64,000 bases of DNA from an uncultured Photobacterium sp. (GTDB taxonomy: Bacteria; Pseudomonadota; Gammaproteobacteria; Enterobacterales; Vibrionaceae). The notes below the pieces were generated by a model, which was not told the DNA's origin, made no database searches, and saw only the letters and a list, made by a program, of their open reading frames with translations. Each line of letters opens with the position of its first letter. Positions within the stretch are counted from its first letter, which is position 1. The position numbers were made by a program, and so were the translations under genes. Where the stretch lies: contig NZ_CAMRAN010000010.1 in NCBI RefSeq assembly GCF_947039875.1, forward strand, positions 32,520 through 96,519. Reading direction: 5' to 3'. Positions 28,459 to 41,900 of the stretch are shown piece after piece.

Positions 28459-28941
28459 TTATTTAACTTCGATGCGATAAGCAAAAACTTGTTTTTCCTT
28501 AGCATTAATAGGTGTTAATGGTATCCAACGAACTGCGGTATATTTTTCAGGTGGAATAATAATCTCAACTTTTTTTCCATCTTTCATTATTTCGCGTTTC
28601 ACTGGCTCTTCTTCAAATGTTTTACCTCCATCAATACTAACTAAAAAATTCGATTTAATTTTTGTGTTACTTGTATTGGCAATATAAAAAGTATTTTCAG
28701 GAATAGGTCCTGTAATAATTAAGCCATTCAAAGGCTTTTCGCTATTATTTGTGTAAGTTAACTTATATTCGATTTTATCTTTTGGTACGGCTTTCTCTGC
28801 TTTTACTAATTTTTCCTCTCCTTTATTATTTACTTCAACTATATATGCATCCATTTTACTTACTAGTAAGTTATCATCTTCCGCATAAACAGAAAAAGAC
28901 ATCATCAAACAGCCAATCACTATCAATAATAAATTTTTCAT
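28459..28941 (-). CDS. Small exported DUF11-like protein, first gene of the cluster
   Basis: 160 residues from the ATG at 28941, chosen for GAGG 6 nt upstream; an ATG four codons earlier lacks a site. Signal peptide MKNLLLIVIGCLMMSFSVYA, cleavage after residue 20. The mature protein is one Ig-like DUF11 domain: KIEYKLTYTNNSEKPLNG, LIITGPIPENTFYI, and a C-terminal strand FAYRIEVK. That final strand resembles the ends of the other DUF11 proteins here. It could be a subunit, a cap or a chaperone-like partner; none of these is shown. 88 bp separate it from the next gene. Confidence 0.75.
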   Translation of the reverse strand: MKNLLLIVIGCLMMSFSVYAEDDNLLVSKMDAYIVEVNNKGEEKLVKAEKAVPKDKIEYKLTYTNNSEKPLNGLIITGPIPENTFYIANTSNTKIKSNFLVSIDGGKTFEEEPVKREIMKDGKKVEIIIPPEKYTAVRWIPLTPINAKEKQVFAYRIEVK

Positions 28942-29420
28942 ATTACACCTCATCCTTTATGATCCATGAAACATATATAATGCGATAAGCATGCCAATAA
29001 AATATTTTTTTATGCGATTAAAAAACAACAAGTTAATGATGTGTATTTATTTAAAAAGCAAAATAGAAAATTAATTATAATTTTGCGAATCATTATTTAA
29101 ATGCGAAATAAAAAGTCAAAAACAAAATTAAAAATATAAAGTTATAACTATCGAACCATAAGATAATGTTTTTAAAAGTAGAACATTTTACATAGCGTGT
29201 ATTATAAAAATAACAACTTAACTTAAAATAAATCCAACATCAATTTCTTACGTAAAAACGATTATTAAACATCAATTTGTTTGATAATTTTATTGGCTAA
29301 TTTCTTAATTAAACAACAACTGTTTTATATTTAACACATACTACATTTATCAATGTAAAAAAGAACCATGTCGATATTTTATCGTATGGTTCTTTCCTAA
29401 AATATTAGCCAATGATGATA
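28942..29420. other. AT-rich intergenic region upstream of the surface-protein cluster
   Basis: About 480 bp with no credible gene on either strand. It should hold the promoter of the cluster; its very high A+T content makes many -10-like hexamers and prevents a single choice. The terminator of the next gene lies at its right end. Confidence 0.6.
29355..29395 (-). terminator. Rho-independent terminator of the 2995-residue protein gene
   Basis: Near-perfect stem AAAGAACCAT-x-CGATA with its complement around a short AT loop, followed on the minus strand by six T. It lies 25 bp after the stop at 29421. Confidence 0.85.
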
Positions 29421-32400
29421 TTATTTTATTTTTATTAAATAAACAGCTGTTCCTTGATCTCCTGGAGCTAAAGCGCCCGTCATATTCCAGCGCACCTCCC
29501 CTTCATAATCTACAATATTTGCCCCATTAGTAGTAACAGGTATACAAGTGAGTGACGTTGGCACATTACCCGAGGTACAATCTATTGCTTGAGAGAGCCC
29601 CGTATAACTTGGCGTACTATCAAAAATACTTAATTCAGTTAGATCACCATCTCCAACGTTAGTAAAGGTTATAACGTATTCCAATATATCCCCAGGACGG
29701 CCATTATTACTCACTCCAACAGCCGTTCCTTGAGTAATATTTCGTACCGTTTTCTCCAGCTTTAACTCGCCGGCACCACGGAACGTCGCTCTGATGGTGT
29801 CTTTATCTAACACTTGACGAGCAATACCGTGTCCTGTTCCCGCACTATCACTAAAGATCATATCTGCTGCTATATCATAATGATATTGAGCATTGAGCGA
29901 AGCATTCGCTGGCACAAACACTTTACTGAGTAAACATACTGCTGTATTACCATTTACTACTGTCGGATTAATAACTTGAGCATCCACACCATCTATTATT
30001 CCATTACAATTATTATCTAAATAAAGAATGGTACTCCAACCGTCATTTGCTGGAGCAACCTCTGGATTTATAATGGAAAAGTTCACACTTCCCGAGGTTG
30101 CAGCAGTAAACTTATGTGGGAATAATACTGCCTTTCCAGGTTCAACTTCACTGAAATTATCAGGCTCCATTCTTGGCTCACGTACCTTACCAAAATCAAG
30201 ACCACTGATATCATCCCCCGCACTGGCGTTAACAGCCATCTGACTATCAATCACACTGGTACTGGTCACTTGTGGGATCGCAGTGACATTAGCTTCACTG
30301 ATATCAATCCAATCTGCTTGTTTAATCACATCTAGTAGTAAGTTTTTACCTGAGAAATCCACACCCAGAATAAATTTATAGCTACCATCACCCGATGTAA
30401 TGTCCGTGGCTATCACATCACCCGTCGTCACTCCCGTAACACCAGCATCATTAAACGTTACGGTAACAGTAAAGTTACCTAAACCTATTTCAGTGCCGTC
30501 TTGAATACCATCATGTGCTGCTATTGCGCCACCATTATCTTCAAACACCACGCCATTTAAAACAATCCGATTGAGCAATTCAAATAAATGATCTTCGACT
30601 TCACCATCAACGGCTGCACCATCAAACGTATTACAACTGTTAGCGGCTGAACATAAACGTACTCGCATTACAGTATTACCATTAAACCCTTCTGCACTAG
30701 CGGCATCTAACGTTATTGCTATATTATTATTTCCTGCTGTAACAGCTTGATCATTAATTAATAATTCATTGCTATCAGCAAAATCACCATCATTATTTAA
30801 ATCAACCCAAATACTCACAAACCCATTACCCACTACTTGAATCGGTAATGTGGTGCTGGTTTCTACAATAATTTGAGCGGGAATATTCAGATCCTCATCA
30901 TCCTGCCCATGGGTATCATCCCCCGTTGCATCGGCACTGATCCACTGTGTAAATTCAGGATCCCAACGAGAGCCAAGCGCTAAATCAGCCACACCATCTA
31001 ATGTCGCATCTAAATAAGCATGGCTAGCTTGGCCATATGTTGCAGCTGCATCACCATAATCGGTCGAATCATAACAACCAGCACCATCATTACCTTGCAA
31101 ACTACTATTATTTGACGCTACAACAAACTCTATTTCAGCGGTTATTACATTGATGCGATAGACTACAGCACGCTCATTTAAGTCAATAATCCCATCTTGA
31201 TTTGAGTCATGATTTCCGCCATTAGTCATGGCATACAAATTAATAGAGTTATCCATAATCAATGCCCCCGCTTGTAATTTCCCATTCGAATCCACAGTCG
31301 GTTTACCACTAAGATAAATCAAATCCTGACTGATAATACTGCCGGTATTAAGATCAACCTGATATAACTTCTCACCTCGTAAATCAACAAGATAGGCTTG
31401 TCCATTTTGACTACTTATGGCCAAATCTGCACCTACATCAATAACAACACCAGTAAAGGAGTCATTCATGGCACTAATATCTAATGGAATAACGGTAAAT
31501 GTTTGGCTATTAAGATCAATCTTAAACATGGAATTCCATCCCGTTCGCCAAGCGATAAGATAATTACCATCCGTCGTAACATCACCAGCGGTTGAAGCGG
31601 TAAAATTAAAGGTTGTCGATGAATAACCAATATTTCGTAATGCATCACCAGCATTAAATGAAAAGGTTTCACCATCACTAAGACGGCTCACTGACGCAGC
31701 ATTTTCTGCTCGCATTTCACCCAAATCAATAAAGCTAGTACCCGTTTTATCGGTCACAAACAAGTGATGATTACGATTGGCTGAGGTCATATCGGTAAAG
31801 GTGCCGTAAATCAAGCCATTAACTCGATTAAAACCAATAGCATTTATATTATTAATATTGTTTTGATTCGTAATCGAAATGGGATCTACAATATTAGAAA
31901 AAATAATAGGATCAGGCGTTGCATCCAATGACGTATAGGCATAATCACTACTACTCACCGGCTTAATTGTCTGTAAAATTAAATCACATTGATTATTTCC
32001 CACCAGATCTGATATCAACACCCGATAATCTTCGACTTCACCGTCATTCGCTAAGCCTACGGGGCTATCACAACCGACATCACTGCATAAGCGAACCCGT
32101 AAATAACTGTAACCAACGACGGCACTCGCGGGGATCGGTACACTGTAGTTATTATTCCCTATCGCAGCACTGACATCGGCAATAATTTGCTCACCCGCAT
32201 CATCCCAATCCCCATCAAGATTAAAATCAAGCCATGCATAGACCCGTTGTCCGGTACTGATGCGCGCAGCGTCCTCTATAACATTCACGGTAATATCAAG
32301 GTTTTCACCTTTCGTTGCTGATAAAACAAGTGAGACACCATCTTCATCATCAAAATTATTATCGTCATCAGCAATCGCACCAATATTTTGAAGATCACCT

Positions 32401-35400
32401 AAATCTGTATCCCACAAATTACCCATGCGTAAATCAATAAAGCCATTATCATCACTGTCAGCCTGAACGTGCATTGCCCCATCGTTTTCATAGGTGGTGG
32501 TGTAATTATTGGTACCCGTACCCACAGTGGTATCTGGCGCATCCCCTAAATCGGTGCCTAATACATTCGGAGCTGCTGTAAAACACCCTTTTTGTAAGTT
32601 GTACGCATCACCCGTACTACCGGTAAAACCAAAGCGTACTAAATTACCGCCTAGCGCTGTCACCAAATCACGAGTAAATGAACCCACAAGTACACCATCC
32701 ATGTAATACATTAGGGTATTGGTGCTTGGATCCCACTCAAACTGGGTTATGTGATAACGTCCATCTTCTAATTCACCACCCGCAACGGATGTTGCCGCAA
32801 TCAAGGTATTTCCAGCGGAAGGGGTATAAACATCACCATTTAAATAGACGGCGGTATGATCGATATGTTGACCGCCAACTGCATCATCTGTGGCGGCAAT
32901 ATAAGTGTTATCAAAAGTATCAAATTCAACCACCATTGAGGGGGCTATTCGCGTTTGTGTTGAGCCAAAGATATTCGCATTTCCAATGCCATCGACCCCT
33001 AAATACCCGCCAAGGCCGCCCTGTGCGTTTAACCCCCGCGGATCATTTGAGAGTACAAAAGTCATACCGTCACCGCCCGCTTCAATATTAAAAGGAGGCA
33101 CAACATTAGCACTGCGATCCCCTAAATAAACCGCCAGTTCAATGTAAAATGGTTGGTTTAAATCAATAAAACCATAGCTCCATAAGAAGCCATATTGATT
33201 GGTGGTATTCGGGGTAACAACATATTCCCCATTAGTATCTAGATACGCATTACCGGCCGCAAAAGCACGCGGTGCATCACAGGTTCCCGGTTGAACAATA
33301 TTAGAAATCACTGGCGTGACGATATCTGTATCATCTTCACCATTACCAAACCCGTTATTAGGGGTTGAATCGCTATCATTAATACTGGTCTCTGTGATTT
33401 CAGCATTTATCGCGGGTGCAGTAAGAGACTGCGGCGCTAAACGGATCACCGCATAATCATTAAAACCAAGACCAATTGCGCCTAAATCTAATACTCCCGT
33501 GATTGGATCATAAGTAGATATTTCGGTGGTACCATCACCTGCATACGCATTAACAAAGCTGTATCCAGCCGGAATAGGAAGCGTTACTTTAGTATTAAGT
33601 GCTACCGTTGTGCCCATGTTCTCAACACCAACAACAACGTTAAAGGGAATACCTAAGGTTACATTCACACTAGGATCCATCGCTAACATTAATGCCAAAT
33701 CCCCCGGTGGCTTTAATGAAATTAAATGATCTTCAACTTCACCATCACCTGAACTTCCAGTTGGACTATCACACGTTTCCGTACTTGAACAAATACGTAA
33801 ACGAACATAGGTATCCATAATTTCAACATCAGCTGGCACGGTAAAGTTAAGCGTACTGTTACCCGAAGCAGCCACAGCAACCGTTGCAGTTTCATCTGCA
33901 TCAAAGACACCGTTTACGTCAAAATCAATCCAGCCATAAAGGTTATCACTACCTGATGTAACCACAGGAACCGTCAAAGACAAACTATCCCCGCCGACTA
34001 AAATAGAGGGGATATTCGGTTGAATAAATCCATCTTCATCATCGGGTGTTATCCCATTAGTATCATCACCATCAGCTGCCATTGTTGGCTGGCCATCATT
34101 TTCATTATCAGGATTATTTACCCCTAAATAAGGCGTTGAAGTTTCAGTCATATGACGAGGACCGCTATCAACTAATTCTGTCGCATAGCCATTAACAGTT
34201 GGGGCATCTGCCCAATCTAGAGGTACTGGTGCATAACGACAACGAGCGCCATCATTACCTGATGCAGAGGCATTGGTTTGAGAGAACAGTGTCGCAGTAT
34301 AGCCGCCCGCAGGCTTTGATCCATTCAATACATCAACACGATAGATTCGACCTGGGGATGGATTTTCTGAAATATAAAAATACCCTTGGTCATCAAAATA
34401 CATCGCACCATATGGTCCATTAGCGATTCCAGGTAATACGCCCAATGAAGTACGAGCACCTGTCGTTGGGTCAAATTGATATAACGTTCGAGAGCCATCA
34501 CTCGGCACAGAGTAAATAAAACCATCAACCGGATTAAACGCAATATCAGCATAATTTAAACTCGTCGTCGGTAAGATTCCAACTTGCGTTAAATAAGTTT
34601 CACTGTTTGGATTGGTATCAAATAAATAGAAATTGCCGCCCTTATGCGCATATAAAATACCGTTATCATCAATGTCACCATTATTAGCGGCACTTGGCAT
34701 GGTTGAATTAGAGAGGGGTAATGAATAAGTATTATAAGCACTGTCAAATAAGTTAAGCGTGTTTGTTCCCTGTATTCCGGCCAATGTATTTGTCACCATA
34801 GAATAACCCACAGCACTACCTGCATTCACAGGGGAAACAAGGGCAGTCACTTCTCCTGTTGCTAAATTAATAGCATTTAGAATAGTCGAACCAGAACCAT
34901 TGCCTTGGGTCAAATAAGCAGGGGTAGAACAAATATCAAAGGAGTTAATAACAAAATCGGCAAAGTTTATATCAGTTAAAGCGCCACCTATTGCTGTAAC
35001 CGTCTTAATATTGGCACTGCTCGATTGATATGTGGCAGGATCCCCTATAGTACCGCCAGCATAACTACCTGTATTGATATCTAATATAGGCGCTGTTGGA
35101 GGACAAGTTGGAGACGCAATATTGGTTTCATTAATAGCTTCATAAACTTTATAGGTTCCCGTAGCCCCAACAGTCAGAGTATATGCTCCCGTTGTTGCAT
35201 CTGCCGCCGTTGCATAACATAGGCCTGTCGAGGGGTTGTAGGCAACGATCGGGACTCCAATACCTAATCCCGTTTCGGTTCCATCTTTAATACCATTGGT
35301 TGCCGTACCACCACCATTGCCATCATCATTAAATACAAAGCCTGAGATTTGTTGTGCAACAACGGTAATAAGATAATCCTCTACCTCACCATCATCTGCA

Positions 35401-38400
35401 AGCCCTATAGATGAATTACAATCAACATCAGAACAAACTCGAACACGTAAATAAGTATTACCAAGTATTGCATTTATCGGCACAGCTATCGTATAACTTT
35501 GAGTAGAACTCGTCGCTGCTATATCTGAAATAACCTGTTCATCACTATCAAGCCAATCACCGTCTTGATTCCAATCAGCCCATGCATATAATCGCAAGCC
35601 GGTTAACGTTGATTCAGGATCTTTTGTTATTGTTATTGAAAGATCACTATTACCACCACGAACAAAGCTATTAACCCAACTGACACCATCTTCATCATCA
35701 CTGTCTAATATATCATCTGCATTTGCCGCGATATTTTGTAATGTCCCGTCATCACTATCCCATAACGTACCTAATACAATATCATTTTGATTATCCGTAT
35801 CAGTATCATTAAAAGCATGACCTGCACCACCATCATCATATAATGTTTGATAATCACCTGTAGTGGTTCCAGTAGATGTATCTGGCGCATCACCTAAATC
35901 ATACTCATTCGCTTGAAATATCGCGCCACCTAATGTACTAAACAACAAACGCACTGAGTGCATAGATGCATCATTTACAACACCTAATCCCCACTGCACC
36001 CCAATACCATTATCAGTGCCAGGATTAGTATTTAAAGTGTTATCAAGTAAAAATGGCGCCGCACTTAAATTAGATCCAAGCATGGTAGAATAATGGCCTG
36101 AGAAATAACGATCCCAAGACTTATCTAATTCCATATATCCCATAAATTGATCAGTCGCAGTATAATTTTTAGTTACACCGACTAATGAATATGGTCCTGT
36201 ATCTGGTTGATAATTTGCTGAATTATATGGAATAGCAAATGCAGCGCCTGCATCACCACCGTTTAAATACGTATCGAACCCTTGTGCTAGTCCAATATTA
36301 GAACTATTCGAACCCTCTGCTGATTCTAAACAATAATGTTGATCAAAAAATTCATTACCATTTATATAAGTTATTTCGGTCACAATTTTAATATCATTAT
36401 TATCAAAAATATTATTATTATTTCTATCCCAATATCGTGATGACCATACTGAAAAAGGATCAGCTTCAGTTCCAACACCACTGACAGTACTCATTAAAAA
36501 TTCTTTATAATTACAATATTCGCCGACACTACCATCATTAAGATGCATGTAAGGAAAAGTACCACCACAGCTATAAGATGTCTGTTGGAATGATTGTTGC
36601 TGACCATCCTTAAATACACCATTCCCCCCTGCGGCAATGTGATGAATTTGTAATGGTGATCCATTAATTATTTCATATTGAATGTTTGTTTTTATTGCTG
36701 CACCAATTAATTCGGAGGTATCACAACTCGCAACTGCATCTCGCCAATCAATATTCCCTCCTGAATTCACATCAGCATCATTATCGGGAAAATTATCATT
36801 CTGAGTATTATCAAAACTACCGTTTACATCAGCAAAGTTATCCCCATTATCATAGTTATTATCTAAACCATTAGTACCTACTGTACCCGATAAAATAAGG
36901 CCAGCTTCTGTTGTATCATCGCCGCCTTGGTTATCAGAATCCAAGTCTAAATAATCTGGATTGTCAGTAGTATCTGTATTGACGGGTGTTAATCCACTTG
37001 TTGGAGTATAAGCTGTATTTAAACCATTATTTGCCGTGTAATTTGCAGGGTTATCATTGTTAAGAGAGATATAACTCGTGGTTGTCTGCGCTTCGATATT
37101 ATCTGGAATCCCATCACCATCAGAATCTAAGTCTAAATGATTAGGTATGCCATCATTATCGGAATCAATCATCGATGTTGGTGTACAATACGTTTGCCCA
37201 GAAGCACCACCAAGATTAATGGTTAAGCCCTGATTCCCTCCGGCATATTCATTAATATATAAACGTAATTTATCCCCCTCATCGAATTGAATATTCGTTA
37301 CCCCTGGAGAAGGTTGCGTCCATGCAGCGGTACAAAATAAAAGTGTCTCAGTACCATCAGCAGCTACTTTTATTCCCATTTTACTATCGTGAGTCGTCCC
37401 TGATGGTAGAAGATCATAAACCCCTGTTTCACCAGCATTAAAAGTATGTTCATGACGAACAATCCAATGTGTTCCTGTTGGATTAGAACCTGTTACATTA
37501 CCGCCATTGTTATTTAATGTTGCTAATAATGTAGATGAACCGCCATTATACCAATCAACTCTTAGTTCCCCAGGGAACTCATCCATTGTACCCGATGCAA
37601 TCTCAGTTACTGATGCGATACCAAGTTGGTCACCACAACTTGGACCACTACCACCTTGATAAACTTTGATATCCCATGCTGACTCAAACACTGGTGTATT
37701 CGAACAAACATATCCTTCATCAACATCTAAAATTCCATCATTATCATCATCAATATCAACAGCATCCATAACACCATCAAGATCGGTATCGACCGTTAAT
37801 GGATCATAAGTTGCCGGATCATAAAGAATGCCAGAGTAATTTTCATAAATAGTCGGAAGAGAGGATAAATGTTTGGATTTTTGATGTGTAATATATTCTA
37901 AATCCCAATCACCTCCTTTAATTTTATTTCCTGTCGGATTAATTGAAGCGGCAACAGATGCCCCTGTATATTCTGCAATTTTATCAATTAAGGCTTTACC
38001 ATCCTCATTTTTTGCAACATCACAACCCAAGATATTAATATGACCAGAAGCAGATAACTTCTCACCAATAAAATTTAATTGTTTCTTATGATTATCTATA
38101 TTATCAAGTGTTAGTATCTCTTTATCTAATATAATTTGACCATTTTCGCCATGAGAAACAAGATCAATCACATCATATTTATTATCTTTTAATTTGTCAT
38201 TAATCAATTTAAGACTATCTATTTCGAAATGTTTTATACTAGATAAAGTAAAATATTTCTTATTTTGAATGTTAACATCAACTAAAACAATTCTTTCTAT
38301 TTCATTTTCATGAAAAATATTTTTATAAATAAACAATACTGAAGTTATAAATAGAACACTAATCAACAATCTATTTAGCGTTGTTTTTTTTACGTTTTTA

Positions 38401-38408
38401 TAAAGCAT
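29421..38408 (-). CDS. Giant surface protein with N-terminal DUF4347, GEVED, lectin-like and DUF11 domains (2995 aa)
   Basis: The start has AAGGA 6-7 nt upstream. A hydrophobic segment at ~12-28 is a signal anchor or uncleaved signal. Residues ~38-195 are DUF4347: VSHG (His86), LGCDVA (Cys129), and TG...GGDWDLE. TSP3-like calcium repeats ([20 protein letters not shown]) lie at ~207-232. GEVED domains end near 1011, 1556, 2128 and 2603. SdrD-like domains start near 1020 and 2610. Two DUF6923-like propeller regions are at ~1158-1395 and ~2139-2445, and an L-type lectin-like domain at ~1708-1944. The last ~120 residues are a DUF11 domain ending YLIKIK. The whole is rich in Asp and Asn, as in calcium-stabilised adhesins. 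It is probably an adhesin or matrix protein; the export route is unclear. Confidence 0.85.
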   Translation of the reverse strand: MLYKNVKKTTLNRLLISVLFITSVLFIYKNIFHENEIERIVLVDVNIQNKKYFTLSSIKHFEIDSLKLINDKLKDNKYDVIDLVSHGENGQIILDKEILTLDNIDNHKKQLNFIGEKLSASGHINILGCDVAKNEDGKALIDKIAEYTGASVAASINPTGNKIKGGDWDLEYITHQKSKHLSSLPTIYENYSGILYDPATYDPLTVDTDLDGVMDAVDIDDDNDGILDVDEGYVCSNTPVFESAWDIKVYQGGSGPSCGDQLGIASVTEIASGTMDEFPGELRVDWYNGGSSTLLATLNNNGGNVTGSNPTGTHWIVRHEHTFNAGETGVYDLLPSGTTHDSKMGIKVAADGTETLLFCTAAWTQPSPGVTNIQFDEGDKLRLYINEYAGGNQGLTINLGGASGQTYCTPTSMIDSDNDGIPNHLDLDSDGDGIPDNIEAQTTTSYISLNNDNPANYTANNGLNTAYTPTSGLTPVNTDTTDNPDYLDLDSDNQGGDDTTEAGLILSGTVGTNGLDNNYDNGDNFADVNGSFDNTQNDNFPDNDADVNSGGNIDWRDAVASCDTSELIGAAIKTNIQYEIINGSPLQIHHIAAGGNGVFKDGQQQSFQQTSYSCGGTFPYMHLNDGSVGEYCNYKEFLMSTVSGVGTEADPFSVWSSRYWDRNNNNIFDNNDIKIVTEITYINGNEFFDQHYCLESAEGSNSSNIGLAQGFDTYLNGGDAGAAFAIPYNSANYQPDTGPYSLVGVTKNYTATDQFMGYMELDKSWDRYFSGHYSTMLGSNLSAAPFLLDNTLNTNPGTDNGIGVQWGLGVVNDASMHSVRLLFSTLGGAIFQANEYDLGDAPDTSTGTTTGDYQTLYDDGGAGHAFNDTDTDNQNDIVLGTLWDSDDGTLQNIAANADDILDSDDEDGVSWVNSFVRGGNSDLSITITKDPESTLTGLRLYAWADWNQDGDWLDSDEQVISDIAATSSTQSYTIAVPINAILGNTYLRVRVCSDVDCNSSIGLADDGEVEDYLITVVAQQISGFVFNDDGNGGGTATNGIKDGTETGLGIGVPIVAYNPSTGLCYATAADATTGAYTLTVGATGTYKVYEAINETNIASPTCPPTAPILDINTGSYAGGTIGDPATYQSSSANIKTVTAIGGALTDINFADFVINSFDICSTPAYLTQGNGSGSTILNAINLATGEVTALVSPVNAGSAVGYSMVTNTLAGIQGTNTLNLFDSAYNTYSLPLSNSTMPSAANNGDIDDNGILYAHKGGNFYLFDTNPNSETYLTQVGILPTTSLNYADIAFNPVDGFIYSVPSDGSRTLYQFDPTTGARTSLGVLPGIANGPYGAMYFDDQGYFYISENPSPGRIYRVDVLNGSKPAGGYTATLFSQTNASASGNDGARCRYAPVPLDWADAPTVNGYATELVDSGPRHMTETSTPYLGVNNPDNENDGQPTMAADGDDTNGITPDDEDGFIQPNIPSILVGGDSLSLTVPVVTSGSDNLYGWIDFDVNGVFDADETATVAVAASGNSTLNFTVPADVEIMDTYVRLRICSSTETCDSPTGSSGDGEVEDHLISLKPPGDLALMLAMDPSVNVTLGIPFNVVVGVENMGTTVALNTKVTLPIPAGYSFVNAYAGDGTTEISTYDPITGVLDLGAIGLGFNDYAVIRLAPQSLTAPAINAEITETSINDSDSTPNNGFGNGEDDTDIVTPVISNIVQPGTCDAPRAFAAGNAYLDTNGEYVVTPNTTNQYGFLWSYGFIDLNQPFYIELAVYLGDRSANVVPPFNIEAGGDGMTFVLSNDPRGLNAQGGLGGYLGVDGIGNANIFGSTQTRIAPSMVVEFDTFDNTYIAATDDAVGGQHIDHTAVYLNGDVYTPSAGNTLIAATSVAGGELEDGRYHITQFEWDPSTNTLMYYMDGVLVGSFTRDLVTALGGNLVRFGFTGSTGDAYNLQKGCFTAAPNVLGTDLGDAPDTTVGTGTNNYTTTYENDGAMHVQADSDDNGFIDLRMGNLWDTDLGDLQNIGAIADDDNNFDDEDGVSLVLSATKGENLDITVNVIEDAARISTGQRVYAWLDFNLDGDWDDAGEQIIADVSAAIGNNNYSVPIPASAVVGYSYLRVRLCSDVGCDSPVGLANDGEVEDYRVLISDLVGNNQCDLILQTIKPVSSSDYAYTSLDATPDPIIFSNIVDPISITNQNNINNINAIGFNRVNGLIYGTFTDMTSANRNHHLFVTDKTGTSFIDLGEMRAENAASVSRLSDGETFSFNAGDALRNIGYSSTTFNFTASTAGDVTTDGNYLIAWRTGWNSMFKIDLNSQTFTVIPLDISAMNDSFTGVVIDVGADLAISSQNGQAYLVDLRGEKLYQVDLNTGSIISQDLIYLSGKPTVDSNGKLQAGALIMDNSINLYAMTNGGNHDSNQDGIIDLNERAVVYRINVITAEIEFVVASNNSSLQGNDGAGCYDSTDYGDAAATYGQASHAYLDATLDGVADLALGSRWDPEFTQWISADATGDDTHGQDDEDLNIPAQIIVETSTTLPIQVVGNGFVSIWVDLNNDGDFADSNELLINDQAVTAGNNNIAITLDAASAEGFNGNTVMRVRLCSAANSCNTFDGAAVDGEVEDHLFELLNRIVLNGVVFEDNGGAIAAHDGIQDGTEIGLGNFTVTVTFNDAGVTGVTTGDVIATDITSGDGSYKFILGVDFSGKNLLLDVIKQADWIDISEANVTAIPQVTSTSVIDSQMAVNASAGDDISGLDFGKVREPRMEPDNFSEVEPGKAVLFPHKFTAATSGSVNFSIINPEVAPANDGWSTILYLDNNCNGIIDGVDAQVINPTVVNGNTAVCLLSKVFVPANASLNAQYHYDIAADMIFSDSAGTGHGIARQVLDKDTIRATFRGAGELKLEKTVRNITQGTAVGVSNNGRPGDILEYVITFTNVGDGDLTELSIFDSTPSYTGLSQAIDCTSGNVPTSLTCIPVTTNGANIVDYEGEVRWNMTGALAPGDQGTAVYLIKIK
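32575..33285 (-). other. L-type (legume) lectin-like domain within the 2995-residue protein
   Basis: Residues ~1708-1944. Typical bacterial lectin segments are [36 protein letters not shown] and [11 protein letters not shown], a jelly-roll with the conserved Asp of VEFDTFDN for metal and sugar binding. It suggests carbohydrate binding. The domain is absent from the otherwise parallel C-terminal part of the 7599-residue protein. Confidence 0.75.
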
Positions 38409-38920
38409 GCTATATCCTTACTTCATGTATGCTATTAAAAAATAACTATAAATACCGATTTACCATGTCTACTTCCTATGTAATTCATGCCTATAACCAA
38501 AAAAATAAACTGTTATATTCATCTCATCTAATAACCAAGCATCATCCATGCCAAAAAAAAACCATTTTAAAACAAGCAATATATTATGCTTATTTCAAAA
38601 TGGTTTTTATTTTTAGAATATTTATTGCATAACAAGACTGTAGTACACGAATATCAAATTAGAGCCGTACTTTAATATTAACAAGAGCTGTCATACTTTT
38701 AAATATTCTGAGAACTACGATAAAATCAAAATGCCGATAATAAAATATTCAAACTCCCAACTGCATTAATTAACATTTTTCTATCAGGCTAACGAGTATT
38801 AGTTACTTAAGGAATGAATGTGGTGAGATTAATCACCACAGCATTCTTATATAAGCCATTTACTATTGAATGGAAGTAATGACTAATGCTAGCAATTAGC
38901 TAACATTAGTACTGTTTCCA
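38409..38920. other. Intergenic region between the two giant genes
   Basis: 512 bp without a credible gene. It holds three inverted repeats: 38882-38910 just after the giant gene stop, 38811-38848 (GTGGTGA/TCACCAC core), and 38557-38608 with 12-nt arms and a T-run on the minus strand. The last is the best terminator. The AT-rich remainder next to 38408 should carry the promoter of the 2995-residue gene. Confidence 0.6.
38553..38608 (-). terminator. Probable terminator of the 7599-residue protein gene
   Basis: AAAAACCATTTT (38557-38568) pairs perfectly with AAAATGGTTTTT (38597-38608), with an inner AAGCA/TGCTT pair. On the minus strand the stem runs into about nine T. It lies over 300 bp after the stop, so nearer hairpins may act first. 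Confidence 0.6.
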
Positions 38921-41900
38921 CTATTTGATAGTAACTTGATAAATAACAGTTCCAGTTTCACTAGGATTTAAGGCTCCGGTCATTTCCCAGCGTACTTCAC
39001 CTTCATAACCCGCAATATTTGCACCATTTGGTGTTAATACATTACATGTTAAACCAGCAGGTAGAACACCAGATGTACAATCAATCGCTAACGTTAAGTC
39101 AGTATAAGCAGGTGTAGTATCAAATATTGTGACTTCTGTTATTGGCCCACTCCCCACATTGGTAAACTCAATAGAATATTCTAAAATATCCCCCGGTTTA
39201 CCGTCATTACTGGTACTTACACCAGTCGCTTGAGTCAGATTTTCCACTGTTTTATTAAGCTTCAACTCACCAGCACCAGCGAAAGTAGCACGAACAGTAT
39301 CGGTATCTATCACTTGTCGAGTAACACCATGACCTGTTGCAACACTATCCTCAAACGTCATATCTGCTTGAATATCATAATGATAAAGTGCATTTAATGG
39401 TGCATCAGCAGGAACAAATACTTTACTGATTAAACAAACACTACTATCACCACTTACAGCGACAGGGTTAGCTATCTGGCTATCAGCCCCATCAATTGAA
39501 CCATTACAGTCATTATCTTGATACAGTATTGCGCTCCAACCGTCATTTGCGGGCTCCGTAGAGATATTCATAATGGTAAAGTTAACACTACCTGCGGTTT
39601 CAGCTGTAAATTTATGACTAAAGAGCACTCCTTTACCCGGCTCAGTTTCAGTAAAGTTATCAGGCTCCATACGCGGTTCTTTCACTTTACCGAAGTTTAA
39701 GCCCGTTAAGTAATCACCCGCAGCAGCATTAATTAACATCTGACTATCAATAACACTGGTATTGGTGACTTGAGTAAGCGCTGACACGTCAGCTTCACTA
39801 ATATCAATCCAATCAGCTTGTTTAACCACCTCAAGTACAAGATTTTCATTAGCAAGTGATACTGGTACGACTAATAAATAACCACCATCACCCGATGTCA
39901 CCGTTGTTGCAACAACATCACCAGTTGTAAATCCACCAGCACCTGTGCCGTTATAAATAGCACGCACAACTGTATTACCAATGCCAACTTCGCCACCATC
40001 AAAAATACCATCATGAGCCGCAGTTGCGCCCGAGATACCATTATCTTCAAACACAAAACCACTGAGCACAATCTGATTAATTAACTCAAATTGATAATCT
40101 TCTACCTCTCCATCAGCGGCTTCACCTATTGGAGAATTACACGTTGCTGCCGTACTACATAAACGGAAACGAACAAATGTATCGCCGTTATAACCTGCGG
40201 TAAGCCCTGCATCTAAATTGAAATCAAGATTCGTTGTGGCTGCTGTAATCAATTGGTCTTCAATAATCATCTCGCCAACATCAGCAAAATCACCATCGCC
40301 ATTGAGATCAATAAATACATTTAAGAAACCCGCAGCTTGTGGCACAGATACGGTCACTGGAGTAGATGTTGCAACCGTAATACTAGCAGGAAGAGTTACG
40401 CCATCTTCATCATCAGAAGCTTGAAGATCATCGCCTGTTGCATCAAGGGAGAACTGGCTAACAAACTCACTGTCCCAATTAACACCCAACGTGAGGTCTT
40501 GGTCACCATCAAGCGCAGCATCACCATCATTGCCTGTATCAGAGTAATTATGGAAAGCATCACCGTAAGAAATAGGTGCATCACCATAGTCTCGTGCGTA
40601 GTAACAACCAGCAGCATCATTACCTTGAACCGAGACATCAATACCTTCAGTTACAAACATCAACTCACCAGTAATCACATTCAATTGATAAACTGCCGTC
40701 TTATCAATCAGATCGTGAGCATTATCACCATCGGTATCGTGATCACCACCATTAGCAAAGGCATAAAGCATAATACCATCATCCATAATGGTTCCCCCCG
40801 CCCCAGCACTACCGGTATTCGTCACAGGAAGTAACCCGTTGAAGTTCAGAGGATTTATTGTCACCGCTCCTGTAGTTGGATTGATTTGAATATAGTTACC
40901 ACCTGGTAGATCAACACCATATAACATACCGTCATTCGAGCTGAAGGAGAAATCGCCACCCATAGCTGGTGTTGAAGACAATGTGATCGTCGTAAACGTC
41001 TGAGTATTTAAGTCAATACGAACGAGAGAATCCCAATTCCCATTCATAATGTAGAGATACTGCCCATCAGGTGACACATCACCTCGAACAGGATAACTAA
41101 TATTTGAACTACCGCCTAATCGAGATAATATTTGATTATTAGCAAAATTAGAGGTTCCATGTATCGAATGAATAATACTCTGTACGCCATCAGATCGTAT
41201 CGTACCAAGAGAAACAAATTCAGTACCATCACGATCCGTTACAAATAAAATCACATCGTCATTAGTAGAGCTTCCATCAATAAAAGTACCGTAAAACAAA
41301 CCACTTAGGCGATTAAAACCAATAGCATTAATATTTTCAGCATTTGGATAACCATTAATAACAATAGGACTCACAATATTATTTAATTGGGCAGGATTGG
41401 TGGTTGGATCAAATTCCGCAAAATCATAACCACTGGTATTATCGCCTTTTGTTTCAACAATAATGTCACAAGTATTATCACCATTAAGGCTTGACACTAA
41501 TACTCGATAATCTTCGATCTCACCATCAGGTGCTGGCCCAATAGGATCTGGGAAGACATTACCATCAGCATCTAGTGGCGTATTTGTTGTTGTATTAAAA
41601 TCAGAACTAATACGTAAACGATAACCCACCACACTGTTACTGATATTTGCCCCAGAAGTACCCACATTATTCCATGTCAATGTTGCTGATGTGGCACCAT
41701 TTGGCACGATAACCCATGCACTTTCATCATCATCAAATGAACCACTATTATCAAAGTCAATCCAACCAGATAAATACGCATCACTGCCTGTTGTATTTAC
41801 CACAGGAACGGTTTGCGTCACAGTAGGACTTGATACATCGGCAGTAATTAATGCACTTAATACATCTTCATCATCAGGAGCTGTACCGTTATTATCATCA

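Noticed and set aside
38381..38632. Plus-strand open frame of 83 codons between the giant genes
   Set aside because: It covers a terminator-like inverted repeat, has biased AT-driven composition and lacks a good ribosome binding site.
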